NCBI GenBank assembly: GCA_021779095.1
Contig: JAJYBI010000014.1
Location: 20,165-84,164 of the forward strand
Reading direction: 5' to 3'
DNA: 64,000 nt
Source: Deltaproteobacteria bacterium
GTDB taxonomy: Bacteria; Desulfobacterota; Desulfuromonadia; Geobacterales; JAJYBI01
Shown: one piece after another, positions 25,307 through 33,546 of the stretch
Position numbering within the stretch: position 1 is the first letter of the stretch
Layout: every line of letters starts with the position of its first letter
Position numbers and translations under genes: made by a program
Notes under the pieces: generated by a model
What the model was told of the DNA's origin: nothing
The model's input: the letters and a program-made list of their open reading frames with translations, nothing else
Database searches by the model: none

Positions 25307-26515
25307 ATGAAACGAAACCCCCTCGCCGCCCGTCCCGCCGCCAACAGGTTGGCGAAACTCACCGCCACCTTTGCCTTCATCGGCCTGGTCCTCATCCTCT
25401 TTGCCACCGTACGTTTCGACATCAAGGGACATTTCGACGGTCTGTTCCTGTTGCAGGGGACGAACGGCTGGCACTATGAACTGAAAGACGACCTGTACGT
25501 GGGCGACGGCGACCGGATCATCGCCAGTCTCGATTTCGACGACCCGCGCTACCGGTTCTTTCGGAAGGTGCATCCGAAACGGCCGTCCTCGCCGTATCTC
25601 TACTACGAGTGGGATGCGACCGACGGCAGCGGATTTTTCCGCAACATCCTCCCCAACGGCATGCAGATGCTGACCTGCTTCGGCAGATACATGGACGACG
25701 ACAAGCGGTATGTCCACGGACTGTTCGTCGGCGGCGGCCTGCCGTCGAGCATCGCCGGCGGCGACAACACCTTCATGGACAACACGGGAATGGCGTTTTA
25801 CGACGGCACCCGCTGGTATCATGTCTGGTGTAACGTGAACGAGGCGATTGTGGCGCTCCCCTCGAACCGGATCATCTCCCCTTCCGGCTGGAAGTTCCTC
25901 GGCAGCAAGGTCATCGACGAGAGTTCCAGTTCGGTCGTCGTCTCCAGCAGCCACCAGGTCGACCTGGACGGCGTGCCGTTGCGCATCGACCGTTACGTCT
26001 ACCTCAACGCCGGCGACAGCTATTTCGTGATCACCATCAAGCTGACCGACATCGGCACCGTACCGGCGCGCTACACCTACATCTACGGCGACGAACCCTG
26101 GGTCGGCAACTACGGCTCGTCCGCGGGGAACGTGGGATGGGTGCAGGACAGGATGATCAACTACGAAGAGGTCATCGACAGCACGAAGTACTCCTATGCC
26201 GGCATCTACGACTACGGCAACGACGCCATACACGAAGGACACACCTTCACCGGCACGGCCAACTTCATCCAGTGGTTCGGCAGCGACCGACCGACGGTGT
26301 TCTTCTCCAACTCCGCCAGCCTGCTGTCGCCATCGCTTGGCAAGCGGAAGGTCCCGCTGGCCAGCAACGCGCGGTTCATCGGCGTCCAGTGGACCGACCG
26401 GACGCTCGCTCCCGGCAAGTCCACCTCCTACACCCTTGCCATCGGCATGGCGCTCCACGACCCGGCCCGCCTGCTGCCCGTAAAGCCGGCCATCAAGCTG
26501 GATGCGTTCCGCTGA
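25307..26515 (+). CDS. membrane-anchored beta-rich surface protein, unknown
   Basis: 402 residues. A basic N terminus and one membrane helix (LTATFAFIGLVLILFATV, about 18-36) precede a long extracytoplasmic domain rich in aromatic residues, Gly and Asp, mostly predicted beta strands (HYELKDDLYVGDGDRIIASL; YIYGDEPWVGNYGSSAGNVGW; STKYSYAGIYDYGND). The end LAPGKSTSYTLAIGMALHDP looks like the last strands of a carbohydrate-binding or mutarotase-like sandwich. No catalytic motif is recognisable. It begins the accessory stretch and has no functional partner nearby. Confidence 0.75.
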   Translation: MKRNPLAARPAANRLAKLTATFAFIGLVLILFATVRFDIKGHFDGLFLLQGTNGWHYELKDDLYVGDGDRIIASLDFDDPRYRFFRKVHPKRPSSPYLYYEWDATDGSGFFRNILPNGMQMLTCFGRYMDDDKRYVHGLFVGGGLPSSIAGGDNTFMDNTGMAFYDGTRWYHVWCNVNEAIVALPSNRIISPSGWKFLGSKVIDESSSSVVVSSSHQVDLDGVPLRIDRYVYLNAGDSYFVITIKLTDIGTVPARYTYIYGDEPWVGNYGSSAGNVGWVQDRMINYEEVIDSTKYSYAGIYDYGNDAIHEGHTFTGTANFIQWFGSDRPTVFFSNSASLLSPSLGKRKVPLASNARFIGVQWTDRTLAPGKSTSYTLAIGMALHDPARLLPVKPAIKLDAFR

Positions 26516-26621
26516 TCCGGCCGCCCCCATTACCCCGCAGCGACCCGCCTTAAAACATCTTGCAAATTACCCGATTGGTGCTGTACATATGAGCAACGTC
26601 TCAGCGGCAACCCGCGCCAGG

Positions 26622-26701
26622 TTCCTTATACCAGGGACCTGCCATATTACTCACATCAGGAATATATCCCTCATATTGGGAACTTATCCCCCATATGGGG
26701 A
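26622..26701 (+). promoter_or_regulatory. array of GGGA/TCCC palindromes upstream of the DUF4062 gene
   Basis: Near-palindromes follow one another: TTCCTTATACCAGGGA (26622), GGAATATATCC (26659), TCCCTCATATTGGGA (26667), and the perfect TCCCCCATATGGGGA (26687-26701). The last two start 20 bp apart, two helical turns. GGGA-ACTTA-TCCC links them. The array ends 37 bp before the DUF4062 start codon and is AT-rich like that gene. A cooperative repressor site is the simplest reading. Confidence 0.6.
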
Positions 26702-26738
26702 AACATACTAATAATTGGTTGAACAGCAAGGAGAAAAT

Positions 26739-27797
26739 ATGATCAAACGATATCAAGTCTTTGTCAGTTCAACATATACAGATCTTCTTGAGGAGCGTTC
26801 AGAGGTAATGCAGGCATTGCTCGAACTGGATTGTATGCCAGCAGGAATGGAATTGTTTCCAGCTGCAAACGAAGAGCAATGGAATTGGATCAAAAGGATA
26901 ATTGATGAATCTGATTATTATATGGTTATTGTAGGCGGAAGATATGGGACGGTTTCCGAAGCTACAGGAATGAGCTATACCGAAATGGAGTATAGGTATG
27001 CGGCAGAATCCGGAAAACCTGTTATTGCATTCTTACATGAGAAACCGAGTAAGATTGAAGCTGGTAAGACCGAACAGTCTCCTACCAGCAAGAAAAAACT
27101 TGAGCAATTTAGGAAGCTTGTTGAGCAGAAACTTTGCAAGTACTGGAACAGCCCCGCTGATCTTGGTGCTAAGGCTAGCCGGAGTATAACTCAGTTGATC
27201 AATAGGATGCCAGCGGTTGGTTGGGTCAAGGCAGACCTAATTGACGAAAACGCTTCGGCTGAAATCTTAAAATTGAAGAAACATATTGAGCTGTTGGAAA
27301 GAAAACTTGAAATAGCTGGTGAAGAGCCTGTAGGAGTTGAAGACCTTTGCAGCGGCGGTGATAAGTTTGAAATCGAGTTCAGCTTTATCACGAAGAAGCC
27401 TAAAAAAGGAGCAAACCAAAACGTCTATTATGTGAAAAACGGAGAACACGACCATAAGTACGTAACGACTTGGGACAAAATTTTTTCTGACCTTGCACCA
27501 GAAATGATAAATCCATGTTCGGAATTTAAGGTACTGAGAAGACTTAATGGGTTTATTAACGACGGCACTGCTAGGTATTTCGAGAAAACTTACACACAAA
27601 TGAAAATAGAAGATGTACGTGTTTATTCCGACTCTTTTGATGTCATCAAGATACAACTGCGCGCGTTAAGACTTATTACCATAGATGAGAAAGACAATTG
27701 GTGCCTTACGCCTTATGGGGATTCCTACATGAACAAGTTACTCGCCGTGCACAAGGGACAACCAGCGGCGACAGCAGACAAGACTGCTGCGCCTTGA
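26739..27797 (+). CDS. DUF4062 domain protein, candidate defence gene
   Basis: 352 residues from ATG 26739, 7 bp after AAGGAGA. The N-terminal DUF4062 domain (1-110) has a TIR/nucleoside-hydrolase-like layout: YQVFVSSTYTDLLEERSEVMQALLEL, GMELFPA, SDYYMVIVGGRYGTV, GMSYTEMEYRYAAE, PVIAFLH. A linker with a leucine-rich coiled coil (ILKLKKHIELLERKLEI, about 187-203) leads to a charged middle domain and a C-terminal winged-helix-like part (VLRRLNGFINDG..., LRALRLITIDEKDNWCLTPYGDSYMN). DUF4062 heads many anti-phage NTPases, but no NTPase is present here. Composition is much more AT-rich than its neighbours, a sign of transfer. Confidence 0.8.
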   Translation: MIKRYQVFVSSTYTDLLEERSEVMQALLELDCMPAGMELFPAANEEQWNWIKRIIDESDYYMVIVGGRYGTVSEATGMSYTEMEYRYAAESGKPVIAFLHEKPSKIEAGKTEQSPTSKKKLEQFRKLVEQKLCKYWNSPADLGAKASRSITQLINRMPAVGWVKADLIDENASAEILKLKKHIELLERKLEIAGEEPVGVEDLCSGGDKFEIEFSFITKKPKKGANQNVYYVKNGEHDHKYVTTWDKIFSDLAPEMINPCSEFKVLRRLNGFINDGTARYFEKTYTQMKIEDVRVYSDSFDVIKIQLRALRLITIDEKDNWCLTPYGDSYMNKLLAVHKGQPAATADKTAAP

Positions 27798-27824
27798 GAC
27801 GTTTTCCAACACGAGAATAACCCC

Positions 27825-28151
27825 ATGACACATCAACCATTCTTCTACCCGTCAGCCATCTTCTGCCTGCTCTCCCTGCCACTGGTGCTGTCGCTGGTCC
27901 CACCCAACCGGCTGTACGGCATCCGGACGCCGAAGACGCTGGCTAACGAGCAGGTCTGGTACCGGGCAAACCGGTTCGGCGGCTGGCTCTTCCTGGCGTC
28001 GGGAGCGGCGTATCTGGCGTTCGCAACGCTCTTCCCCATGACCGGCAACCACGACCCGCGCTTCACGCTCTGGCTTGCCCACCTGGCCCTGTTTCTCCTG
28101 CCTCTGGTGGCGAGCCTCATCGGGATCATGCGGTTTGTCCGCAGACGGTGA
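27825..28151 (+). CDS. SdpI-family membrane protein
   Basis: 108 residues with three membrane helices (about 7-24, 50-70, 80-100). The loop PPNRLYGIRTPKTLANEQVWYRANRFGGWLF is the SdpI/YhfL signature. SdpI of Bacillus gives immunity to the SdpC toxin and controls a repressor; here no sdpC-like gene is adjacent. Base composition is chromosomal again, unlike the DUF4062 gene 27 bp upstream. Confidence 0.8.
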   Translation: MTHQPFFYPSAIFCLLSLPLVLSLVPPNRLYGIRTPKTLANEQVWYRANRFGGWLFLASGAAYLAFATLFPMTGNHDPRFTLWLAHLALFLLPLVASLIGIMRFVRRR

Positions 28152-28252
28152 CGATGCGCAGGACCGTCGGAAGAGCAGACCAGCAGGAGGTAGGCGCCGC
28201 GGCGGTCGAACCCCATCGGGCCGCCGGCGTGCGGGGCGGCGAAATTGAGTCC

Positions 28253-28281
28253 TTGCATTGACCTTTTTACCGGTCTATATT
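28253..28281 (+). promoter_or_regulatory. promoter of the Phd/ParE module
   Basis: TTGCAT (28253-28258), 17 bp, TATATT (28276-28281). The spacer holds GACC-N8-GGTC, and TTGACC is repeated at 28258 and 28282, likely antitoxin-binding sequences. The leader to ATG 28319 is about 30 nt and includes CAGGGAG. Confidence 0.6.
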
Positions 28282-28318
28282 TTGACCATAAAAGAGATTT
28301 GCCCAGGGAGCCAAAACC

Positions 28319-28609
28319 ATGAAAACCATTTCCATCAGTAATGACATTGTCCCGATTGCCGAATTCAAAACCAATATTTCCAAGTGGTTCAAAACCCTCC
28401 AGACATCGGGACACCCACTCATCATTACCCAGAACAGCAAACCGGCCGGGGTACTGCTGTCTGCCGCGGATTACGATGAACTGGTGTACCGGAAGGCATT
28501 TCTCGATTCCGTCGAGAGAGGGATTGCAGATGTTGACAGCGGGCGAACCCTTACAACGGAGGGATTACGAAAGTCTCTTCAGGCACGAAGAAGCGCGGGT
28601 AATCCATGA
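28319..28609 (+). CDS. Phd/YefM-family antitoxin
   Basis: 96 residues. The N-terminal half is a Phd/YefM DNA-binding fold: IVPIAEFKTNISKWFKTLQ, PLIITQNSKPAGVLLSAADYDELVYRKAFLDSV. The flexible C-terminal part (GRTLTTEGLRKSLQARRS) should wrap the toxin. It overlaps the toxin gene by 4 bp (ATGA). Autorepression through the upstream sites is expected. Confidence 0.9.
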   Translation: MKTISISNDIVPIAEFKTNISKWFKTLQTSGHPLIITQNSKPAGVLLSAADYDELVYRKAFLDSVERGIADVDSGRTLTTEGLRKSLQARRSAGNP

Positions 28610-28905
28610 ACGTGACATGGTCGCGTGAAGCCGGTGAAAATCTGGCCGAGATCGAGGAATACATTGCACGTGACAGCCCGGAGCGCGCTGTCCGGTTTGT
28701 TGATGCCGTGATTGACCATGCAGAAGAAATGTTGGCGGACAACCCTAGAAGCGGCAGGACGGTACCGGAAACGGGCAATCCCGACATCAGAGAGCTTATC
28801 TACCGGGGATACCGCATCGTGTACCGGTTGAAGGGGGATGTTCCGGAAATACTCACCGTTTTTGAAGGGCATCGGTTGTTGCGACTCGATGAATCCGGCG
28901 AATAG
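28606..28905 (+). CDS. RelE/ParE-family toxin
   Basis: 99 residues with the RelE/ParE core: VTWSREAGENLAEIEEYIARDSP, AVIDHAEEMLADNPRSGRTVPE, DIRELIYRGYRIVYRL, ILTVFEGHRLL. The pattern PDIRELIYRGYRIVYR is more like ParE/YoeB-distant ParE toxins than like RelE with its catalytic Arg/Tyr set, so gyrase or ribosome targeting is undecided. Coupled to the antitoxin gene before it. Confidence 0.9.
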   Translation: MNVTWSREAGENLAEIEEYIARDSPERAVRFVDAVIDHAEEMLADNPRSGRTVPETGNPDIRELIYRGYRIVYRLKGDVPEILTVFEGHRLLRLDESGE

Positions 28906-28983
28906 AGATGCGTCCCGATACGAACAGGTGAGAGGCTATACGCGGCAATCCGGCCACCGCTTCACCACCGTTACGAGAACACC

Positions 28984-29466
28984 ATGACCGAATTCACCCC
29001 CATCGGCGTCATCCACACGCCATTCACCGACAAAAAAGGGATGCCGATCCAGCCCGCGGGGGCGGCCGGCGTGCAGGGGACCGTCGAGCTGCTGCCGGAG
29101 TACGCCCCGGGACTGCAGGACCTGGACGGCTTCTCCCACATCATCCTCCTGTACCGGTTTCACGAAAGCCGCGGCTACGACCTGCGGGTGGTGCCGTTCC
29201 TGGACACCGTGAAGCATGGCGTCTTCGCCACCCGTGCGCCGCGGCGGCCGAACCCCATCGGGCTCTCGGTGGTGCGGCTGATCGGCATCGAGGGAAATCG
29301 GCTGACGGTGGAGAACGTGGACATGCTGGACGGGACGCCGCTCCTGGACATCAAGCCGTACGTGCCGGCATTCGACACGCAGACCGACGTGCGGACCGGC
29401 TGGCTGGAGGAGGCCGGCCGCCGGGCGGTTGACGCCCGCTCCGACGGCCGGTTCGGGGGGAAATAA
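28984..29466 (+). CDS. trmO: tRNA (N6-threonylcarbamoyladenosine37-N6)-methyltransferase TrmO
   Basis: 160 residues, single-domain form (E. coli TrmO has an extra C-terminal domain). It methylates t6A37 with SAM. Motifs: FTPIGVIHTPFTDKKGMPIQP, GTVELLPEYAPGLQDLDGFSHI, LYRFH, the signature DTVKHGVFATRAPRRPNPIGLSVVRL, and LDIKPYVPAFD. It stands alone between a toxin module and a convergent TPR gene. Confidence 0.93.
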   Translation: MTEFTPIGVIHTPFTDKKGMPIQPAGAAGVQGTVELLPEYAPGLQDLDGFSHIILLYRFHESRGYDLRVVPFLDTVKHGVFATRAPRRPNPIGLSVVRLIGIEGNRLTVENVDMLDGTPLLDIKPYVPAFDTQTDVRTGWLEEAGRRAVDARSDGRFGGK

Positions 29467-29497
29467 CCGGCGGACGGCGTCCGAACGACGCCCGCCG
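29467..29497. terminator. hairpin between convergent trmO and TPR gene
   Basis: GGCGGACGGCGTC-CGAAC-GACGCCCGCCG, a near-perfect stem followed by AAAA. Reads as a terminator mainly on the minus strand (UUUU), but lies between both stops. Confidence 0.65.
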
Positions 29498-29508
29498 AAA
29501 AGGGATTG

Positions 29509-29934
29509 CTACCTGGTCCCGTTGAACTTCTTCTCGTTGGCGCACGCATCGATGTTCCCCATCCTGCACGCCTTGGTGAAATCCGCCAGCGCTTCCTTTT
29601 TCTTGCCGAGCCCGACATAGGTGACGCCGCGATGATTGTACGCCTCGGCGTAGCCCGGCTTGAGTGCGATCGCCCGGCTCAGGTCCTTCTCCGACAGCTC
29701 CAGCTGGTCGTTCTGCCGGTAGGCGCGCCCACGGACGAAATACAGGGCCGCGGAATTCTTTTTCAGCGCAAGTGCTTTCGTGTAGTAGCCGATCGCCCCG
29801 GCGTAGTCACCCTTCTTGTTGAGTTCCACCCCCTGCTGATACAGCTCCTGCGCTTTCGACACCTTGCCTGCCGCGCCGCATACCGATGCCGCCGAAAGCA
29901 CGACCGCCACCATAAACCCGCAGATGATCCGCAT
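29509..29934 (-). CDS. small exported TPR protein
   Basis: 141 residues from ATG 29934, 5 bp after GGGGGG. A signal peptide (MRIICGFMVAVVLSAASVCGAA) precedes three TPR units: KAQELYQQGVELNKKGDYAGAIGYYTKAL, AALYFVRGRAYRQNDQLELSEKDLSRAI, AEAYNHRGVTYVGLGKKKEALADFTKA, and a short end with two Cys (CRMGNIDAC) that could form a disulphide. Periplasmic protein-protein interaction is likely. Own promoter upstream. Confidence 0.85.
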   Translation of the reverse strand: MRIICGFMVAVVLSAASVCGAAGKVSKAQELYQQGVELNKKGDYAGAIGYYTKALALKKNSAALYFVRGRAYRQNDQLELSEKDLSRAIALKPGYAEAYNHRGVTYVGLGKKKEALADFTKACRMGNIDACANEKKFNGTR

Positions 29935-29959
29935 ACATACCCCCCGAAATTTTTGCGCC

Positions 29960-29988
29960 ATTGTACCGGATTGAGCCTTCCTGCACAA
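29960..29988 (-). promoter_or_regulatory. promoter of the TPR protein gene
   Basis: Minus strand TTGTGC (29988-29983), 17 bp, TACAAT (29965-29960). The start site would be near 29953, giving a leader of about 20 nt with GGGGGG. Confidence 0.6.
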
Positions 29989-30037
29989 CGACAGGATTCA
30001 CCGAACGCCGGCCGGATTGACCGGCCACACCTGAACG

Positions 30038-30068
30038 AAAGGCCGCCAGGGCAATCCCGGCGGCCTTT
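30038..30068. terminator. terminator-like hairpin
   Basis: AAAGGCCGCC, an 11-base loop, GGCGGCCTTT: a 10-bp perfect stem with flanking A and T runs. It works in either direction. No gene ends right next to it. Confidence 0.55.
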
Positions 30069-30126
30069 CACAGTCACAATCAAAGCGTTAACCACGGAGG
30101 GCACAGAGTAACACCGGTAAAATGCT

Positions 30127-30291
30127 TCCTGATTAGCGCTGATCTTCCGCTAAACCCTTCTCCCTCTGGGAGAAGGTGGCCGGAGGCCGGATGAGGGAGA
30201 TTAAATCAGCCTGTTCCCTCACCCTAGCCCTCTCCCAGAGGGAGAGGGGACTTTTTAAAAGTCTAGCGGAAGATTGATGCTAATCAGGAAA
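30127..30291. repeat. 165-bp nested palindrome with CTCCC hairpins
   Basis: Outer arms TTCCTGATTAGCGCTGATCT (continuing TCCGCTA) and TAGCGGAAGATTGATGCTAA (continuing TCAGGAA) are inverted. Inside lie CTTCTCCCTCTGGGAGAAGG and CCTCTCCCAGAGGGAGAGGGG, each a hairpin and inverse of the other. A CACGGAGGGCACAGAG repeat precedes and an AATCTGTG repeat (30311-30338) follows. These fill the 416-bp gap 29935-30350. Confidence 0.75.
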
Positions 30292-30350
30292 TGCACTGCA
30301 ACTCTAATCGGTGAAAATCTGTGTAATCTGTGGATAACGGATGCGAGCCG

Positions 30351-30863
30351 CTATTCGCACACCTTCGCGGAGGTGATGAACACCGGTTCCACCGGCACGT
30401 CGGAGTGGCCGGCCTTGTGCCCGGTCTTCACCTCGCGGATCTCGTCCACCACGTCCATCCCTTCCACCACCTGGCCGAAGACCGCGTAGCCGAACTCTTC
30501 CGGCCGCTTCCCCTTGTAGTCCAGGAACGCGTTGTCCACCACGTTGATGAAGAACTGGGAGGTGGCGCTGTCCACCACGGCGGTACGGGCCATGGCGAGC
30601 GTCCCGCGCAGGTTCTTGAGCCCGTTGTTCGCCTCGTTCTTGATGGCGAACTTGGTCTTCTTCGGCTCCATGTTCTCGTTAAGCCCCCCCCCCTGGACCA
30701 TGAAGTTCTTGATGACCCGGTGGAAGGTGAGGCCGTCGTAGTAGCCGTCCTTCACGTAGGAGAGGAAGTTGCGCACGCTGATGGGGGCCTTCTCCTGAAA
30801 CAGTTCGATCTTGATGGTCCCCTTGGAGGTCTCCATGATCACCATCGGATTGGTATCTGACAT
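30351..30863 (-). CDS. peptidyl-prolyl cis-trans isomerase, cyclophilin type
   Basis: 170 residues from ATG 30863 (AAAGGAG 6 bp before), no signal peptide, so cytoplasmic. Cyclophilin core: [51 protein letters not shown] (catalytic Arg in FHRV), [22 protein letters not shown] and [20 protein letters not shown]. It resembles PpiB. The short N-terminal extension back to 30908 has no better start. Confidence 0.94.
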   Translation of the reverse strand: MSDTNPMVIMETSKGTIKIELFQEKAPISVRNFLSYVKDGYYDGLTFHRVIKNFMVQGGGLNENMEPKKTKFAIKNEANNGLKNLRGTLAMARTAVVDSATSQFFINVVDNAFLDYKGKRPEEFGYAVFGQVVEGMDVVDEIREVKTGHKAGHSDVPVEPVFITSAKVCE

Positions 30864-30950
30864 CGTCGTCTCCTTTTTCGGTGTAGTCTCTGGCTGGTTT
30901 TCTATCACAAAAGTGCAGAAAACTGAATAAAAATCATTCCTTAAAAGCGT

Positions 30951-31125
30951 GAACCACAGAAGGTACAGAAAGTTCTCCCTTCCCCTTCAAGGGGGAGGCC
31001 AGGAGGACCCAAAGGGCCTAAAGGGGATGGGGCACATTCTGGCGCATAAACCCATCCCCACCCTACCCCTCCCCTTGAAGGGGAGGGAATCTTCTAGGTT
31101 CTCCTCCGTGTTCCTCTGCAATTAG
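30951..31125. repeat. CACAGAAGG and double CTCCCCTTCAAGGGGGAG repeats
   Basis: CTTCCCCTTCAAGGGGGAGG (near 30978) and CTCCCCTTGAAGGGGAGG (near 31072) are two hairpins flanking GGATGGGG...CCCATCCCC, itself a long inverted pairing. Same design as 33266-33362. CACAGA-type sequence lies on both sides. Confidence 0.75.
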
Positions 31126-31146
31126 TGCTTTTGAAATGAGATGCTA

Positions 31147-33180
31147 TTATTCCCCCAGCATCGCCTTCATCCGCGAGAAGAAGTCGTCCGCCAGCTGCGC
31201 CTCATCCTCGGGGGATTTCGTCCCGGCCACGGCGCCGTTCTGCAGGTTCACGAGCTCCGCCGGGATCTCCTCCAGGAACCGGCTCGGGAGCCGCTCCTGC
31301 ATCTTGCCGTATTTCTTCCGGTAGAGGCAGCGGGTGATGGTGAGGTGGCGCCGGGCCCGGGTGATCCCCACGTACATAAGCCGCCGTTCCTCGTCCAGGG
31401 AGAGCCCCTCGTTCAGCGACTTGCCGTGGGGGAGGATCTCCTCCTCCAGCCCGACGAGGAAGACGAACGGGAACTCCAGCCCCTTGCTGGAGTGGAGCGA
31501 CATGAGGGTGACCGCGTCCTCGCCGTGCTCCTTCCTGTCCTTCCCCTGCCGGTCCTCGTCCAGGAGCGCCACCCGCTCCAGGAACATGGTGAGGGTGGCG
31601 CCGAAGTTCCGCTCCTCGAACCCGGCAAGCGAATTGACGATCTGCTCCACGTTCTCCACCCGCCGCCGCGCCGCGTTCGGGTCGTCGTTGGTGCGGTACA
31701 GCTCGTCCTCGATCTTCAGCCGCTTGAAGAGCCCCGCCACCCGGTCCGCCAGCGGGCCGGGGGCGCGGAACCGCTCCGCCTCCTCCGAAAGCAGCGCGTG
31801 AAACGCCAGCACCTTCTCCCGCACCGCCGGGGCCGTGTCGCCCATCTCCCCCACCCGGCCGAACGCCTCGTACAGGGTGATCCCCTTTTCCTGCGACCAC
31901 TGGTTGATCCGCAGGAGGGTCGTGTCGCCGATCCCCCGGCGGGGGAAGTTGACGATCCTCAAGAGCGACTGCTCGTCCTGCAGGTTGTCCAGCACCTTCA
32001 GATAGCAGAGGGCGTCCTTCACCTCTTTGCGCTCGTAGAACTGCATCCCGCCGATGAGGACGTAGGGGATGGACTCGAACCGGAGCTGCTCCTCGAAGGC
32101 GCGGCTCTGGGCGTTGGTGCGGTACAGGATGGCGAAGTCCTTGTAGGTGAGCTTCTGCTTGAAGCACTCAAGCTGAATCCGCTCCACCACCGTCGTCGCC
32201 TCCTCCTCGTCGTCCACGGTCACCACCAGGTCGATGGGGCGCCCCGGGCCGCTGGCGGTCCAGAGGGTCTTGTCGTTGCGCTTGGCGTTGTTCCGGATGA
32301 CGCTGTTGGCGGCGGCGAGGATGTTCCCCGTGGAGCGGTAGTTCTGCTCCAGCTTGATGACCCGGCAGCCCGGGTTGTCCCCCTCGAAGGCGAGGATTTT
32401 CTCCACGTCGGCGCCGCGCCAGCCGTAGATCGACTGGTCGTCGTCCCCCACCACGCAGAGGTTTTTGTACCGGGCCGAGAGGAGCGAGATGAACAGGTAC
32501 TGGGAGGGGTTCGTATCCTGGTACTCGTCCACCATGATGTAGCGGAACCGCTCCTGCCACCGCTCCCGCACGTCCGGGTGCTCCTGCAGGAGCTTTACCG
32601 TCAGCATGATGATGTCGTCGAAGTCGATGGCGTTGCAGGCCTTCAAGGCCGACTGGTAGCGGGGGTAGACCTGGGCGGCCACGGTCTCCACGTCGTCGCC
32701 GTAGCGGATCGGGAACCGGTCCGGCCCCAGGAGCGCATTCTTGGCGGCGGAGATCTTCCAGAGGACCGCCTCGGCGTCGATCTTCTTGCCGTCCAGGGAG
32801 ATGTCCCGCATCACCTGGCGGATCGTCCCCACCTGGTCGGAGGTGGAGTAGATGGCGAAGTTTTTCTTGTACCCCAGCCTGCCGATCTCCCGGCGCAGGA
32901 TGCGCACCCCGAGGGAGTGGAAGGTGGAGAGGATGATCCCCTCCCCCCGCTTCCCCACCATGGCGTGCACCCGCTCCTGCATCTCCCGGGCGGCCTTGTT
33001 GGTGAAGGTCACCGCCAGGATGTTCTCCGCCGGGACGTTGCACTGCTCCAGCAGATAGCAGACCCGGGTGGTGATCACCTTGGTCTTGCCGGAGCCGGCG
33101 CCGGCGAGCACCAAAAGCGGCCCTTCGGTGTGCCGCACCGCTTCGCGCTGCTGGGGGTTGAGGGTGGAAAGGTCGATCAT
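31147..33180 (-). CDS. UvrD/Rep/PcrA family DNA helicase
   Basis: 677 residues, SF1A helicase. Motif order is complete: Q motif LNPQQREAVRH, Walker A AGAGSGKT (26-33), TFTNKAAREMQERV (Ia), FHSLGVRILRREI, VDEYQDTNPSQY (II), VVGDDDQSIYGWRGAD (III), LEQNYRST (IV), LYRTNAQSRAFEEQLR, TLMSLHSSKGLEFPFVFLVGLEE (V) and EERRLMYVGITRARRHL (VI). The short length and domain 2B (IPYVLIGGMQFYERKEVKDALCYL) point to Rep/PcrA rather than RecB types. It unwinds DNA 3'-5' in replication restart or repair. ATG 33180 gives the family start; upstream is repeat DNA. Confidence 0.94.
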   Translation of the reverse strand: MIDLSTLNPQQREAVRHTEGPLLVLAGAGSGKTKVITTRVCYLLEQCNVPAENILAVTFTNKAAREMQERVHAMVGKRGEGIILSTFHSLGVRILRREIGRLGYKKNFAIYSTSDQVGTIRQVMRDISLDGKKIDAEAVLWKISAAKNALLGPDRFPIRYGDDVETVAAQVYPRYQSALKACNAIDFDDIIMLTVKLLQEHPDVRERWQERFRYIMVDEYQDTNPSQYLFISLLSARYKNLCVVGDDDQSIYGWRGADVEKILAFEGDNPGCRVIKLEQNYRSTGNILAAANSVIRNNAKRNDKTLWTASGPGRPIDLVVTVDDEEEATTVVERIQLECFKQKLTYKDFAILYRTNAQSRAFEEQLRFESIPYVLIGGMQFYERKEVKDALCYLKVLDNLQDEQSLLRIVNFPRRGIGDTTLLRINQWSQEKGITLYEAFGRVGEMGDTAPAVREKVLAFHALLSEEAERFRAPGPLADRVAGLFKRLKIEDELYRTNDDPNAARRRVENVEQIVNSLAGFEERNFGATLTMFLERVALLDEDRQGKDRKEHGEDAVTLMSLHSSKGLEFPFVFLVGLEEEILPHGKSLNEGLSLDEERRLMYVGITRARRHLTITRCLYRKKYGKMQERLPSRFLEEIPAELVNLQNGAVAGTKSPEDEAQLADDFFSRMKAMLGE

Positions 33181-33204
33181 GGGTTTCCTGTTAGAAGCTG
33201 TAAC

Positions 33205-33362
33205 CACAAGGGCACGGAGGGACAGAGAGACGCGGGAAATCCATGCAAACAGCGGCTGACTAAGTTTTCCTCCCCCTTCAAGGGGGAGGTGAGGAGGGGG
33301 ATGGTGTACTGCCAGGTGGATCGGCCCCATCCCCACCCCTGCCCTCCCCTTGAAGGGGAGGG
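33205..33362. repeat. CACAAGGGCACGG and double CTCCCCTT repeats
   Basis: CCACAAGGGCACGGAGGGAC (33206) then CCTCCCCCTTCAAGGGGGAGG (near 33269) and CCCTCCCCTTGAAGGGGAGGG (near 33342), with GGGGATGG...CCCATCCCC between. Same arrangement as 30978-31092. It occupies most of the 366-bp gap between the divergent helicase and lipid kinase genes. Confidence 0.75.
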
Positions 33363-33546
33363 GGTACCCGCATCCCAGTATCGGTACCGGCGGACGACAA
33401 CAGATACCAGAGCGGCAGCGGCAATGCAAGTAGGCTAATTGCATGCCAAGTAACCTTCCCGCGACCGAACAGCCTGTACGGTTTTTCTGGCTTTTTCAAC
33501 CGGGACGGGCTAGAAATGCCGGAACGTTACCACCACAGGAGCCGAC

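Noticed and set aside
31141..33438. 765-codon plus-strand frame opposite the UvrD/Rep helicase
   Set aside because: Exact shadow of a gene with all helicase motifs.
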